A DNA stretch of 5,795 nucleotides from Mariprofundus sp. (GCA_030951065.1 JAUZQH010000195.1:1-5795), one strand, 5' to 3'; positions 1 to 5,795 are shown, counted from the stretch's first letter. Notes: generated by a model from the sequence alone, not told the origin. A program made the numbers and translations.

Positions 1-105
1 AAAGCTGGCGTAAGCGAAGTGGCATTTGATCGTGGTGGCTTTGCCTACCACGGCCGCGTACAGGCATTGGCTGAAGGCGCTCGCGCCGGCGGCCTGAAGT
101 TCTAG
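1..105 (+). CDS. rplR: 50S ribosomal protein L18, C-terminal end (partial)
   Basis: The window opens in frame with the last 34 codons of L18, closed by TAG at 103-105. L18 binds 5S rRNA and helps place it in the central protuberance of the large subunit. The visible tail contains [20 protein letters not shown] and ends GGLKF. This closely matches the usual L18 C-terminus (FDR.G..YHGRV.ALA..AR..GL.F), the most conserved part of the family. Being immediately upstream of rpsE is the standard spc-operon order. The 5' end lies outside the window, so length and start cannot be judged. The stop codon overlaps the AGGAG at 104-108 that serves rpsE, which suggests tight translational coupling. Confidence 0.95.
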   Translation, partial: KAGVSEVAFDRGGFAYHGRVQALAEGARAGGLKF

Positions 106-116
106 GAGTATATTCG

Positions 117-596
117 ATGATCAACGCAGAAGAATTGGATCTGACAGAAAAACTGATCACTATTAACCGTATTGCCAAAACTGTGGCAGGTGGACGCCGC
201 ATGAGTTTTTCGGCTTTGATGGTGGTCGGCGATGGTAATGGGCATGTCGGTTTTGGACATGCCAAAGCCAAAGAGGTCCCTGAAGCGATTCGCAAGGCAA
301 GTGAAATCGCCAAGAAATCCCTGATTCATGTGCCGCGTAAAGGCGACACGATTCATTATCAGGTAACCGGTATTCAGGATGCCAGCCGGGTGATGCTGAA
401 GCCTGCTTCCGAAGGTACCGGAGTTATTGCCGGTTCTTCTGTACGTGCTGTGCTTGATGCAGTCGGTATTAAGGATGTTTTGACCAAATCACTGGGATCC
501 CGAAATGCGGTGAATACCGTTCGTGCGACGTTCAATGGTTTGAAAACGCTTGAAAGCCCCGAGCAGATTGCTGCCCGTCGTGGCAAAGCAACGTAA
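117..596 (+). CDS. rpsE: 30S ribosomal protein S5
   Basis: S5 (159 aa) is a small-subunit protein of the decoding and mRNA-entry region that helps maintain translational accuracy. The N-terminal S5 RNA-binding domain covers about residues 12-75 and includes [19 protein letters not shown] and [20 protein letters not shown]. The C-terminal fold follows, with [21 protein letters not shown] and [11 protein letters not shown]. The ATG has an AGGAG at 104-108, 8 nt upstream, that overlaps the rplR stop. The protein ends a few residues after RGK and lacks the short VEEIL-like tail of E. coli S5 (about 166 aa). The loop usually read TVKGG has alanine at residue 24 in place of lysine. Changes in this loop are known to affect spectinomycin sensitivity in other bacteria. 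Identification is secure. Confidence 0.98.
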   Translation: MINAEELDLTEKLITINRIAKTVAGGRRMSFSALMVVGDGNGHVGFGHAKAKEVPEAIRKASEIAKKSLIHVPRKGDTIHYQVTGIQDASRVMLKPASEGTGVIAGSSVRAVLDAVGIKDVLTKSLGSRNAVNTVRATFNGLKTLESPEQIAARRGKAT

Positions 597-610
597 TCAG
601 GAGTATTCAA

Positions 611-802
611 ATGGCAAGCAAAGCAACAATTCGCGTACGTCAGGTCAAAAGCGGTATTGGTTATGCCAAAGATCAGAGAGCTACGCTGACTGGCCTGGGA
701 CTGCGTCGCATGCATCAGGTTGTCGAACTCGAAGATACACCATCCGTGCGTGGCATGGTGAATAAAGTCAGTCATCTTGTTCGCATTGAATCCGGAGAGT
801 AA
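611..802 (+). CDS. rpmD: 50S ribosomal protein L30
   Basis: L30 is a small large-subunit protein. The 63-residue product has the bacterial-type L30 pattern: a short first strand ([13 protein letters not shown]), then [21 protein letters not shown], and a final helix and strand with [13 protein letters not shown]. The length is close to the family norm of about 60 residues. ATG is preceded by CAGGAG (598-603) at a 7-nt spacing, and the gene lies 14 nt after rpsE. L30 is not universal in bacteria, so its presence mildly constrains lineage. A second open frame at 550-765 overlaps it but resembles nothing and is not real. Confidence 0.97.
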   Translation: MASKATIRVRQVKSGIGYAKDQRATLTGLGLRRMHQVVELEDTPSVRGMVNKVSHLVRIESGE

Positions 803-805
803 ACG

Positions 806-1258
806 ATGAAACTGAATGAACTCAAAGCAGATGCAGGTTCTCGTCCATCGCGCAAGCGCAAGGGCCAGGGAATCGCAACAGGCAATGGCAAGACAGCCGG
901 CCGTGGTCATAAAGGCCAGAAGTCACGTACCGGTGGCAAGGTGGCACGTGGGTTTGAAGGTGGCCAGATGCCGCTGATCCGCCGTGTACCCAAGCGCGGT
1001 TTCACACCACGCAAGGATAATGATTTTCAGGTGGTGAATCTGGGGCGTCTGGATGTGTTTGATGATGGCGCTACGGTTGATGCAGCGGCACTGTATGAAG
1101 CGGGCCTGGTTCGTAGTGCTGTTGACCGCATTAAATTGCTGGGCAATGGCGAATTGACAAAAAAGCTGACGGTGTCCGTGACAGCGGCTTCTGCTCAGGC
1201 TGCAGCCAAGATCGCAGCAGCCGGCGGTACGCTTAACCTGCCTTCCGTCGAGGCCTAG
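806..1258 (+). CDS. rplO: 50S ribosomal protein L15
   Basis: L15 (150 aa, slightly above the usual ~144) is a large-subunit assembly protein with a long basic, glycine-rich N-terminal extension threading through 23S rRNA. That extension is clear at residues 14-66: [27 protein letters not shown], then [18 protein letters not shown]. The globular C-terminal domain carries IKLLGNGEL (109-117) and ends in an alanine-rich helix with AAAGG. ATG follows the rpmD stop by 3 nt, and its Shine-Dalgarno (GGAG, 794-797) lies inside the end of rpmD, so translation is probably coupled. The order rpmD-rplO-secY is the canonical spc arrangement. Confidence 0.98.
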   Translation: MKLNELKADAGSRPSRKRKGQGIATGNGKTAGRGHKGQKSRTGGKVARGFEGGQMPLIRRVPKRGFTPRKDNDFQVVNLGRLDVFDDGATVDAAALYEAGLVRSAVDRIKLLGNGELTKKLTVSVTAASAQAAAKIAAAGGTLNLPSVEA

Positions 1259-1262
1259 TCAT

Positions 1263-2603
1263 ATGCCCAATTCTGGAGTGGGAGCACTGGGTGGTTTCGG
1301 AGATATCGGCAAGATTCCCGAGCTGAAAAACCGAATCATGTTTACGCTGGCCATGCTGATTGTGTTCCGCATAGGTGCGCACATTCCGGTTCCGGGTATT
1401 GATGCCGGCATTCTGGCACAGTTCTTTAGTCAGGCGCTGGGATCGTTGCTGGGCATGTTCGATATGTTTTCCGGTGGAGCGCTGTCACGTTTGACTATTT
1501 TTGCGCTCGGTATCATGCCTTACATTTCGGCAGCGATTATCATTCAGTTAATGACCGTTGTGTCCCCCAGGCTGGAACAGCTCAAGAAAGAGGGTGAGGC
1601 CGGACGTCGCAAGATTACCGAATACACCCGTTACGGTACGGTTGGACTGGCTCTATTCCAGGCTATCGGCATTTCTATCGGTCTTGAATCATTCTCGGTC
1701 GGCGGACAATCGGTGGTGATAGAGCCGGGGCTTGCTTTCCGTGCCATGACAGTGGTGACACTGGTTTCCGGAACCGTCTTCCTGATGTGGGTTGGTGAGC
1801 AGATAACTGAACGTGGTATCGGTAACGGTATTTCCCTGATCATTTTTGCAGGCATTGCTGCAGGTTTGCCATCTGCCGTTGGCGGTACGCTGGAGTTGGC
1901 GCGAACCGGCGAATATTCGCCGTTTGTTGTACTGTTACTGTTCGCCATGACACTGGCTGTTACTGCGGCTGTGGTATGGTTTGAACGTGCCCAGCGTCGC
2001 ATTCCTATTCAGTATGCCAAGCGTCAGGTGGGTAACCGCATGTATGGTGGCAAGGCATCATTTTTGCCATTGAAAGTCAATACAGCCGGTGTTATTCCGC
2101 CCATTTTTGCATCTTCGCTCATTTTGTTGCCGGCGACATTTGCGCAATTCACCAAGGGTGTTGAAGGTTTTAGCTGGCTTGGCGATTTATCAGCCATCCT
2201 GTCACCCGGAGCGTGGTTGTATATGACACTGTTCACAGCATTGATTGTGTTCTTCTGTTTCTTCTATACAGCTATCGTATTTAACCCGAAAGACACTGCC
2301 GATAATCTGAAGAAGCATGGTGGCTTTATTCCGGGCATTCGCCCCGGTCAGAAAACAGCCGATTATGTGGATAGTGTGCTCACCCGTATTACTGTGGTTG
2401 GAGCAGCCTATGTCAGTCTGGTTTGTCTGCTGCCGCAGTGGTTGATTTCCGAGCTGTCCGTACCATTTTATTTCGGCGGCACATCACTGCTGATTGTGGT
2501 TGTGGTGACCATGGATACAATGGGCCAGATTCAATCTCATCTGATGAGTCATCAGTATGAGGGCTTGATGAAGAAAGCCCGTTTGAAAACCGGCAAGAAA
2601 TAA
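1263..2603 (+). CDS. secY: Protein translocase subunit SecY
   Basis: SecY (446 aa, E. coli 443) is the channel subunit of the inner-membrane SecYEG translocon. It exports unfolded proteins with SecA and inserts membrane proteins from the ribosome. Ten hydrophobic segments can be placed at about residues 23-40, 75-97, 121-141, 156-178, 188-206, 219-240, 272-295, 315-340, 373-394 and 400-420. The plug region follows segment 1 (about 57-74). Family marks include [11 protein letters not shown] (80-90), [14 protein letters not shown] (178-191) and [15 protein letters not shown] (241-255). The SecA/ribosome-contacting loop is [22 protein letters not shown] (341-362, shown only as a range match); its arginine 360 corresponds to the essential Arg357 of E. 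coli. The start lies 4 nt after rplO, with a weak GAGG (1250-1253) inside rplO, which points to coupling. Nothing appears broken. Confidence 0.98.
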   Translation: MPNSGVGALGGFGDIGKIPELKNRIMFTLAMLIVFRIGAHIPVPGIDAGILAQFFSQALGSLLGMFDMFSGGALSRLTIFALGIMPYISAAIIIQLMTVVSPRLEQLKKEGEAGRRKITEYTRYGTVGLALFQAIGISIGLESFSVGGQSVVIEPGLAFRAMTVVTLVSGTVFLMWVGEQITERGIGNGISLIIFAGIAAGLPSAVGGTLELARTGEYSPFVVLLLFAMTLAVTAAVVWFERAQRRIPIQYAKRQVGNRMYGGKASFLPLKVNTAGVIPPIFASSLILLPATFAQFTKGVEGFSWLGDLSAILSPGAWLYMTLFTALIVFFCFFYTAIVFNPKDTADNLKKHGGFIPGIRPGQKTADYVDSVLTRITVVGAAYVSLVCLLPQWLISELSVPFYFGGTSLLIVVVVTMDTMGQIQSHLMSHQYEGLMKKARLKTGKK

Positions 2604-2612
2604 GCTGCTTCG

Positions 2613-3254
2613 ATGAACCTGATTTTGTTCGGTCCTCCGGGTGTAGGTAAAGGCACACAGGGCGAGAAACTTGCTTCCGAGTATGGCCTGTCGCATCTGG
2701 CAATGGGTGATATTTTACGGGCCGCTGTACGTGATGAAACAGAAGCCGGGGTACAGGCAAAACAGTTTATGGATGCCGGCCAGCTGGTTCCGGATGCCGT
2801 AGTCGTGGCTATGATTGAAGAGCGTATCGTTGGCGGAGACAAAAGCGGCTTTCTGCTGGATGGCTTCCCCCGCAACGTGGCACAGGCCGAAGCACTGGAT
2901 GCTATGCTGGATAAACACGGCCTGTCGATTGACAGGATTGTGTTCATGGATGCACCGGAAGAAAACCTGTTAAAACGCCTTTGTGGCAGGATGATATGCA
3001 GGGCTTGCGGTTTTGGATTTCATAGGCAGTATTCGCCGCCCCTAAAATCAGGGTGCTGTGATCGCTGTGGTGGTGAATTATACCAGCGGGACGATGATCG
3101 CGAAGACGTAATCTCTCATCGTCTGGAAGTATACCGCGAGCAGACGGCACCATTGCTTGATTTTTACCGGCATCAGGATGGTTTCTTCAGACTGGATGCC
3201 AGCGGAGAAATGGATGCGGTATACGCCGCACTGAAAGAGGCGGTAATCAGGTAG
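2613..3254 (+). CDS. adk: Adenylate kinase, zinc-lid type
   Basis: Cytosolic adenylate kinase (213 aa) catalyses ATP + AMP to 2 ADP and balances the adenine nucleotide pool. The P-loop GPPGVGKGT is at residues 7-15. The AMP-site helix contains GDILRAAV (Arg36), and DGFPRN (83-88) carries the substrate arginine. The lid holds a zinc-ribbon set, C129-X2-C132 and C149-X2-C152, in ICRACG and [11 protein letters not shown], followed by [14 protein letters not shown]. Two more cysteines (124, 148) are not part of the usual set. Residue 31, normally the adenine-contacting threonine in STGD, is methionine (LAMGD). The start is 9 nt after secY with no clear Shine-Dalgarno, so it probably depends on coupling. 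Arginine codons include five AGG and one AGA, with three AGG in the lid (2988-3026), whereas neighbouring ribosomal genes use almost only CGT/CGC. AMP specificity is expected from the family and context but is not certain given residue 31. Confidence 0.95.
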   Translation: MNLILFGPPGVGKGTQGEKLASEYGLSHLAMGDILRAAVRDETEAGVQAKQFMDAGQLVPDAVVVAMIEERIVGGDKSGFLLDGFPRNVAQAEALDAMLDKHGLSIDRIVFMDAPEENLLKRLCGRMICRACGFGFHRQYSPPLKSGCCDRCGGELYQRDDDREDVISHRLEVYREQTAPLLDFYRHQDGFFRLDASGEMDAVYAALKEAVIR

Positions 3255-3256
3255 GC

Positions 3257-3475
3257 ATGGCAAAAGAAGATATTATTGAAATGTCCGGCGAAGTGGTTGA
3301 AAAACTGCCGAATGCCATGTTCAAGGTGAAGCTGGAAAACGGACATGAATTATTGTGTACAATCTCAGGCAAGATGCGTAAGTATTATATCCGAATCCTG
3401 CCAGGCGACAAGGTAACAGTAGAGATATCTCCCTATGACTTGTCACGCGGTCGTATCAGTTACCGTGAAAAGTAA
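3257..3475 (+). CDS. infA: Translation initiation factor IF-1
   Basis: IF-1 (72 aa, exactly the family length) is a single OB-fold protein that binds the 30S A site and works with IF-2 and IF-3 in initiation. It aligns with E. coli IF-1 without gaps. Matching blocks are [58 protein letters not shown]. Residue 43 in [10 protein letters not shown] is tyrosine where asparagine or histidine is usual, and residue 49 is proline instead of threonine. The ATG comes 2 nt after the adk stop. Its best Shine-Dalgarno is a short AGG (3249-3251) within the last adk codon, so coupling to adk is likely. An infA gene at this spot is common in betaproteobacteria and Firmicutes; E. coli keeps it elsewhere. Confidence 0.98.
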   Translation: MAKEDIIEMSGEVVEKLPNAMFKVKLENGHELLCTISGKMRKYYIRILPGDKVTVEISPYDLSRGRISYREK

Positions 3476-3513
3476 GTTGCAGGCGGCCGGGTCGTCCAGC
3501 ATAACAAGAGTTG

Positions 3514-3520
3514 AGGAGGT
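3514..3520 (+). promoter_or_regulatory. Strong Shine-Dalgarno site for rpmJ
   Basis: AGGAGGT is a full match to the 16S anti-Shine-Dalgarno core and lies 6 nt before the GTG at 3527. It is the strongest ribosome-binding site in the window. It fixes rpmJ translation at a GTG codon, and no in-frame ATG offers an alternative that would keep the conserved [11 protein letters not shown] start. Confidence 0.85.
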
Positions 3521-3526
3521 GCAGGC

Positions 3527-3640
3527 GTGAAAGTCCGTGCATCAGTTAAAAAAATGTGTAATAAATGTCGTGTGATCCGCCGTAAAGGCATCGTTCGCAT
3601 TATTTGTGAAAATCCACGACATAAACAGCGTCAGGGTTAA
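3527..3640 (+). CDS. rpmJ: 50S ribosomal protein L36 (zinc-binding form)
   Basis: This 37-codon gene starts with GTG and stops at TAA 3638-3640. The product begins [14 protein letters not shown] and ends [10 protein letters not shown], which is unmistakable L36, the smallest large-subunit protein. The ligands Cys11, Cys14, Cys27 and His32 form the complete CCCH zinc ribbon, so this is the zinc-dependent (C+) form and not the zinc-free paralogue. At 37 aa it matches the Gram-positive-type length; E. coli L36 has one extra residue before the last zinc ligand. The gene follows infA after about 51 nt, where I see no convincing terminator. The infA-rpmJ-rpsM order is normal for many bacteria. Confidence 0.97.
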   Translation: MKVRASVKKMCNKCRVIRRKGIVRIICENPRHKQRQG

Positions 3641-3704
3641 GGAAGTTGCGCGACGTTGCCGTCATGGCTATGGTTCGCGACCTTTTTCTTAAGACCTAAG
3701 GAGG
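3637..3704 (+). promoter_or_regulatory. rpmJ–rpsM spacer, candidate RNA leader with alternative pairings
   Basis: This is the longest intergenic gap in the window. By hand pairing, 3637-3644 (TTAAGGAA, including the rpmJ stop) can pair with 3685-3692. The stem continues as GTTGCG (3645-3650) with CGCGAC (3676-3681), leaving a 3-nt bulge at 3682-3684. A small GACG-TTGC-CGTC hairpin (3652-3663) sits in the loop. The 3' arm (3684-3691, TTTTCTTA) can instead pair with the rpsM Shine-Dalgarno TAAGGAGG (3697-3704) across a 5-nt loop; that helix is weak, with three G-U pairs. In E. coli, S4 represses the alpha operon through a pseudoknot at the rpsM start. Whether this shorter spacer has that role is inference. 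A terminator or weak promoter reading (TTGCGC, 17 nt, TATGGT at 3669-3674) is also possible but poorly supported. Confidence 0.35.
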
Positions 3705-3710
3705 CAGTAA

Positions 3711-4079
3711 GTGGCTCGTATAGCCGGTGTAAATATTCCGACTCAGAAACGCATAGAAGTAGCGTTGACCTATATCTTTGGTATTGGCCTGAGCAGTTCA
3801 AAGCAAATTCTTGCCAAAGCAGGGGTTGATGCAGAAACACGTGTGAAAGATCTGAGCGATGAAGACGTTGCCAGGATTCGTGGCGTGATTGACAGTGATT
3901 TCACTGTGGAAGGTGATATGCGTCGTACAGTGACGATGAATATCAAACGTTTGACCGATCTTGGTACATACCGTGGCTTGCGCCACCGCAAGGGTTTGCC
4001 GGTTCGTGGACAGCGTAGTAAAACAAATGCTCGCACGCGCAAAGGTCCGCGCCGTACTGTTGCGGGCAAGAAGAAGTAA
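3711..4079 (+). CDS. rpsM: 30S ribosomal protein S13
   Basis: S13 (122 aa, E. coli 118) sits in the head of the small subunit, contacts the P-site tRNA through its basic tail, and forms intersubunit bridges. The sequence begins [10 protein letters not shown], has the helix-two-turn-helix region [12 protein letters not shown] (23-34), then FTVEGDMRR (64-72) and the signature [19 protein letters not shown] (85-103). The tail is strongly basic, [12 protein letters not shown]...KKK. The start codon is GTG, preceded by TAAGGAGG (3697-3704) at a 6-nt spacing, so this start is well determined. It would be the first gene of the alpha operon if a separate transcript begins upstream. Confidence 0.98.
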   Translation: MARIAGVNIPTQKRIEVALTYIFGIGLSSSKQILAKAGVDAETRVKDLSDEDVARIRGVIDSDFTVEGDMRRTVTMNIKRLTDLGTYRGLRHRKGLPVRGQRSKTNARTRKGPRRTVAGKKK

Positions 4080-4080
4080 C

Positions 4081-4086
4081 AGGGGA
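4081..4086 (+). promoter_or_regulatory. Shine-Dalgarno site deciding the rpsK start
   Basis: AGGGGA lies 6 nt before the ATG at 4093 but only 3 nt before an in-frame TTG at 4090. The spacing and codon preference both favour the ATG, giving MAAPKK and not a two-methionine start. Confidence 0.75.
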
Positions 4087-4092
4087 TAATTG

Positions 4093-4485
4093 ATGGCTGC
4101 ACCAAAAAAAACTACTGGTAAGAAACGCGTTCGCAAAAATATTGCCAATGCAGTTGCTCATATCAAGGCAAGTTTTAACAACACAATCATTACCTTCAGC
4201 GATGAATCAGGTAACGCAATCTGCTGGGCTACCAGTGGTGCTTCCGGTTTCAAGGGTTCACGCAAGAGCACACCGTTCGCCGCTCAGGTTGCAGCCGAAG
4301 AGGCCGCCCGCAAAGCCATGGACCATGGCGTGAAAAATTGTTCTGTTCTGGTTCGTGGCCCTGGAAGTGGTCGTGAGTCTGCGTTGCGTGCAATTGCCGC
4401 AGCCGGCATCAATGTGATTTCGATCCGTGATGTTACCCCGATCCCGCATAATGGATGCCGCCCGCCGAAGCGGCGCCGCGTTTAG
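4093..4485 (+). CDS. rpsK: 30S ribosomal protein S11
   Basis: S11 (130 aa, E. coli 129) lies on the small-subunit platform, next to S18 and the 3' end region of 16S rRNA near the mRNA exit. Recognisable blocks are [18 protein letters not shown] (24-41), [19 protein letters not shown] (51-69), [14 protein letters not shown] (87-100) and the C-terminus [18 protein letters not shown]. The asparagine of PHNGC (residue 120) corresponds to the position reported to be converted to isoaspartate in E. coli S11. The start chosen is ATG 4093, not TTG 4090, from Shine-Dalgarno spacing. The TAG stop (4483-4485) overlaps the AGGAG used by rpsD, indicating coupling. Cysteine in NAICWATSG (residue 44) is a modest departure from the usual glycine or serine. 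Confidence 0.98.
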   Translation: MAAPKKTTGKKRVRKNIANAVAHIKASFNNTIITFSDESGNAICWATSGASGFKGSRKSTPFAAQVAAEEAARKAMDHGVKNCSVLVRGPGSGRESALRAIAAAGINVISIRDVTPIPHNGCRPPKRRRV

Positions 4486-4496
4486 GAGTTTATTAG

Positions 4497-5126
4497 ATGG
4501 CACGTTATTTGGAAGCCAAGTGTCGCCTGTGTCGACGCGAAGGCGAAAAGCTTTATATCAAGGGCAGCAAATGCTATTCGGACAAATGTCCGATCGAGCG
4601 TCGTCCCTATGCACCGGGCATGCATGGCCAGAATCGTCGTAGCAAAGTCTCCGATTATGGCCTGCAGCTGCGTGAAAAGCAGAAGGTCAAGCGTATCTAT
4701 GGCTTGCAGGAAAAGCAGTTTTTGAGCTATTTCAAAGATGCCGACCGTATGCAGGGCGTAACCGGTTTGAATCTGTTGCAGTTAATTGAATCCCGGCTGG
4801 ACAATGTGATTTATCGCATGGGGCTGGCCAGTTCTCGTACGGAAGCACGTCAGATTGTGCGCCACAAACTGGTTAAGGTGAATGGCAAGATTGCCAACAT
4901 CCCGTCTTACCGCGTACCTGTCGGTGCTCGACTGGAATTGGTAGACAATGCCAAGGAACATCTGCGTATCAATGCTGCTGCAGAAGCTGCCGGAACTCGC
5001 GGCACTGCTGAATGGATGGATGTGGATTTGCCTAGCCGTCAGGGCGTTTATCGTGAAATGCCTGCACGCGATCAGCTGGATGCGGGTATCCGTGAACAAC
5101 TGATTGTCGAACTTTATTCCAAGTAA
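4497..5126 (+). CDS. rpsD: 30S ribosomal protein S4 (zinc-binding form)
   Basis: S4 (209 aa) is a primary 16S rRNA binder that nucleates small-subunit assembly and influences fidelity. In E. coli it is also the translational repressor of the alpha operon. The N-terminus carries Cys9, Cys12, Cys26 and Cys31 in CRLCRREGEKLYIKGSKC and YSDKC, the same ligand spacing as zinc-bound Thermus S4 (also 209 aa). E. coli S4 lacks a full set. ERRPYAPGMHGQ and SDYGLQLREKQK follow. The S4 RNA-binding domain is about residues 99-160, with SRLDNVIYRMGLASSRTEAR, VRHKLVKVNGK and PSYRVPVG. It ends REQLIVELYSK. AGGAG (4484-4488) lies 8 nt before the ATG, overlapping the rpsK stop. Placement between rpsK and rpoA is the proteobacterial arrangement. 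Confidence 0.98.
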   Translation: MARYLEAKCRLCRREGEKLYIKGSKCYSDKCPIERRPYAPGMHGQNRRSKVSDYGLQLREKQKVKRIYGLQEKQFLSYFKDADRMQGVTGLNLLQLIESRLDNVIYRMGLASSRTEARQIVRHKLVKVNGKIANIPSYRVPVGARLELVDNAKEHLRINAAAEAAGTRGTAEWMDVDLPSRQGVYREMPARDQLDAGIREQLIVELYSK

Positions 5127-5143
5127 CCACTGAGGATCATTTC

Positions 5144-5795
5144 ATGCAATTGATTAATCCGCGTAACATTATCGTTGAAGAGAAGATTCCCGGACGTGCA
5201 GCCAAGATTGTGTTCGAACCGCTGGAACGTGGCTATGGCACGACAATTGGTAACAGCCTGCGTCGCATGCTGTTGTCTTCATTACCGGGCGCAGCGATCA
5301 CATCGGTTGTTTTTGATGGCGTTGCGCATGAATACGACACCATCAAAGGTGTGCGTGAAGATGTTATGGACATCATCCTGACCCTCAAGGAACTCGACAT
5401 CCGTATGGAAAGTGATGATGCGGCTACGATTACTCTGGATGTAAAAGGGGCCAGCGTGGTGACTGCCGGCGATATTCAGTGTCCGGCAGGTTTGATGGTA
5501 TTGAATCCTGAACTTGTTCTGGCTCACCTGAATGATGATGGTCATCTGAAGATTGAAGCCAAAGTAGAAAAGGGTCGTGGTTATGATGCCGCCAGTGAGC
5601 GCGAAGTCGATGAGCGTGCTGTTGGCTCTTTGCTGGTAGACGCATCATTTTCTCCGATCACCCGCGTGGCTACACGTGTTGAGTCTGCTCGTGTCGGACA
5701 GCGTACCGATTATGACAAGTTGATCATGGAAGTTGAAACAAATGGTGCCATGACACCCGAAGAAGCTATTAATGAGGCTGCACGTATTATCGACC
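5144..5795 (+). CDS. rpoA: DNA-directed RNA polymerase subunit alpha (5' part, cut by window end)
   Basis: The first 217 codons of rpoA are present and still open at the window edge. Alpha dimerises to start assembly of RNA polymerase, and its missing C-terminal domain contacts promoter UP elements and activators. The visible part is nearly the whole N-terminal domain: FEPLERGYGTTIGNSLRR (24-41) followed by MLLSSLPGAAIT, then EYDTIKGVREDVMDIILTLKEL, KVEKGRGYDAASE, VGSLLVDASFSPITRV, ESARVGQRTDYDKLIMEVETNG and the TPEEAINEAARIID helix. The double arginine after GNSL is in the dimer/beta-contact region. Compared with E. coli the N-terminus is about four residues shorter, and the loop after GRGY is also a few residues shorter. 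GAGGA (5132-5136) lies 7 nt before ATG, and the gene is 17 nt after rpsD. Confidence 0.97.
   Translation, partial: MQLINPRNIIVEEKIPGRAAKIVFEPLERGYGTTIGNSLRRMLLSSLPGAAITSVVFDGVAHEYDTIKGVREDVMDIILTLKELDIRMESDDAATITLDVKGASVVTAGDIQCPAGLMVLNPELVLAHLNDDGHLKIEAKVEKGRGYDAASEREVDERAVGSLLVDASFSPITRVATRVESARVGQRTDYDKLIMEVETNGAMTPEEAINEAARIID

Noticed and set aside
550..765. Plus-strand open frame overlapping the end of rpsE and most of rpmD
   Set aside because: It is out of frame with two well-identified genes and its product is unrecognisable.
374..910. Long minus-strand open frame (178 codons) opposite rpsE, rpmD and rplO
   Set aside because: It spans three certain ribosomal protein genes on the other strand, its product resembles no family, and it has no sensible upstream signals. 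It is a shadow of codon bias.
1631..2002. Minus-strand open frame (123 codons) opposite secY
   Set aside because: It lies wholly within secY and has low-complexity, threonine- and proline-rich content typical of antisense translation of membrane-protein codons.
3477..3505. Possible promoter before rpmJ (TTGCAG, 17-nt spacer, CATAAC)
   Set aside because: Only three of six and four of six consensus matches; such matches are common by chance, and read-through from infA explains expression.
3478..3527. 8-bp direct repeat TGCAGGCG (3478-3485 and 3520-3527) flanking the infA–rpmJ gap
   Set aside because: It is short, the second copy overlaps the Shine-Dalgarno end and the first base of the rpmJ start codon, and there is no other sign of insertion.
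3672..3690. Intrinsic terminator suggested by GGTTCGCGACC followed by TTTTTCTT
   Set aside because: The hairpin immediately before the T-run has only about four pairs with a 3-nt loop, too weak to call a terminator, and rpsM begins soon after with no clear promoter.
4090..4092. TTG as an upstream in-frame start for rpsK
   Set aside because: It would lie only 3 nt from the Shine-Dalgarno sequence, whereas ATG at 4093 has normal spacing and gives the expected N-terminus.

Overview
The window is one continuous, plus-strand stretch of the bacterial spc–alpha ribosomal protein super-operon. It starts in the last codons of rplR (L18) and runs through rpsE, rpmD, rplO, secY, adk, infA, rpmJ, rpsM, rpsK and rpsD, ending inside rpoA. 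Gaps between genes are 2 to 17 nt, except for about 51 nt before rpmJ and 70 nt before rpsM. No tRNA, rRNA, mobile element, CRISPR array or accessory gene is visible. This is core housekeeping DNA, and I do not see an undescribed system in it.

Organism: the protein sequences and the rpsK-rpsD-rpoA order look proteobacterial. However, adk sits between secY and infA with no map gene, adenylate kinase has a four-cysteine zinc lid, and S4 and L36 keep complete zinc-ligand sets. E. coli has neither adk nor infA here, typical alphaproteobacteria have secY-adk-rpsM, and Firmicutes have secY-adk-map-infA-rpmJ without rpsD in the cluster. The mixture suggests a deep or less-sampled proteobacterial lineage. 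A zetaproteobacterium such as Mariprofundus is my best guess, made from memory and at low confidence. Base composition looks close to 50% GC.

Layout: 1–1258 encodes ribosomal proteins L18 (end), S5, L30 and L15. 1263–2603 encodes the SecY translocon channel. 2613–3475 encodes adenylate kinase and initiation factor IF-1. 3527–3640 is the small GTG-started rpmJ. 3641–3710 is the only leader-like spacer; it can be drawn as two competing RNA pairings, one of which hides the rpsM Shine-Dalgarno sequence. 3711–5126 encodes S13, S11 and S4, and 5144 to the end encodes the RNA polymerase alpha subunit.

Together the genes supply both ribosomal subunits, translation initiation, RNA polymerase assembly, membrane protein insertion and adenylate balance, so their expression would scale with growth rate. 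The points most worth a second look are the methionine at the usual AMP-site threonine of adenylate kinase, the rpmJ–rpsM spacer, the alanine in the spectinomycin loop of S5, and the run of zinc-binding proteins.
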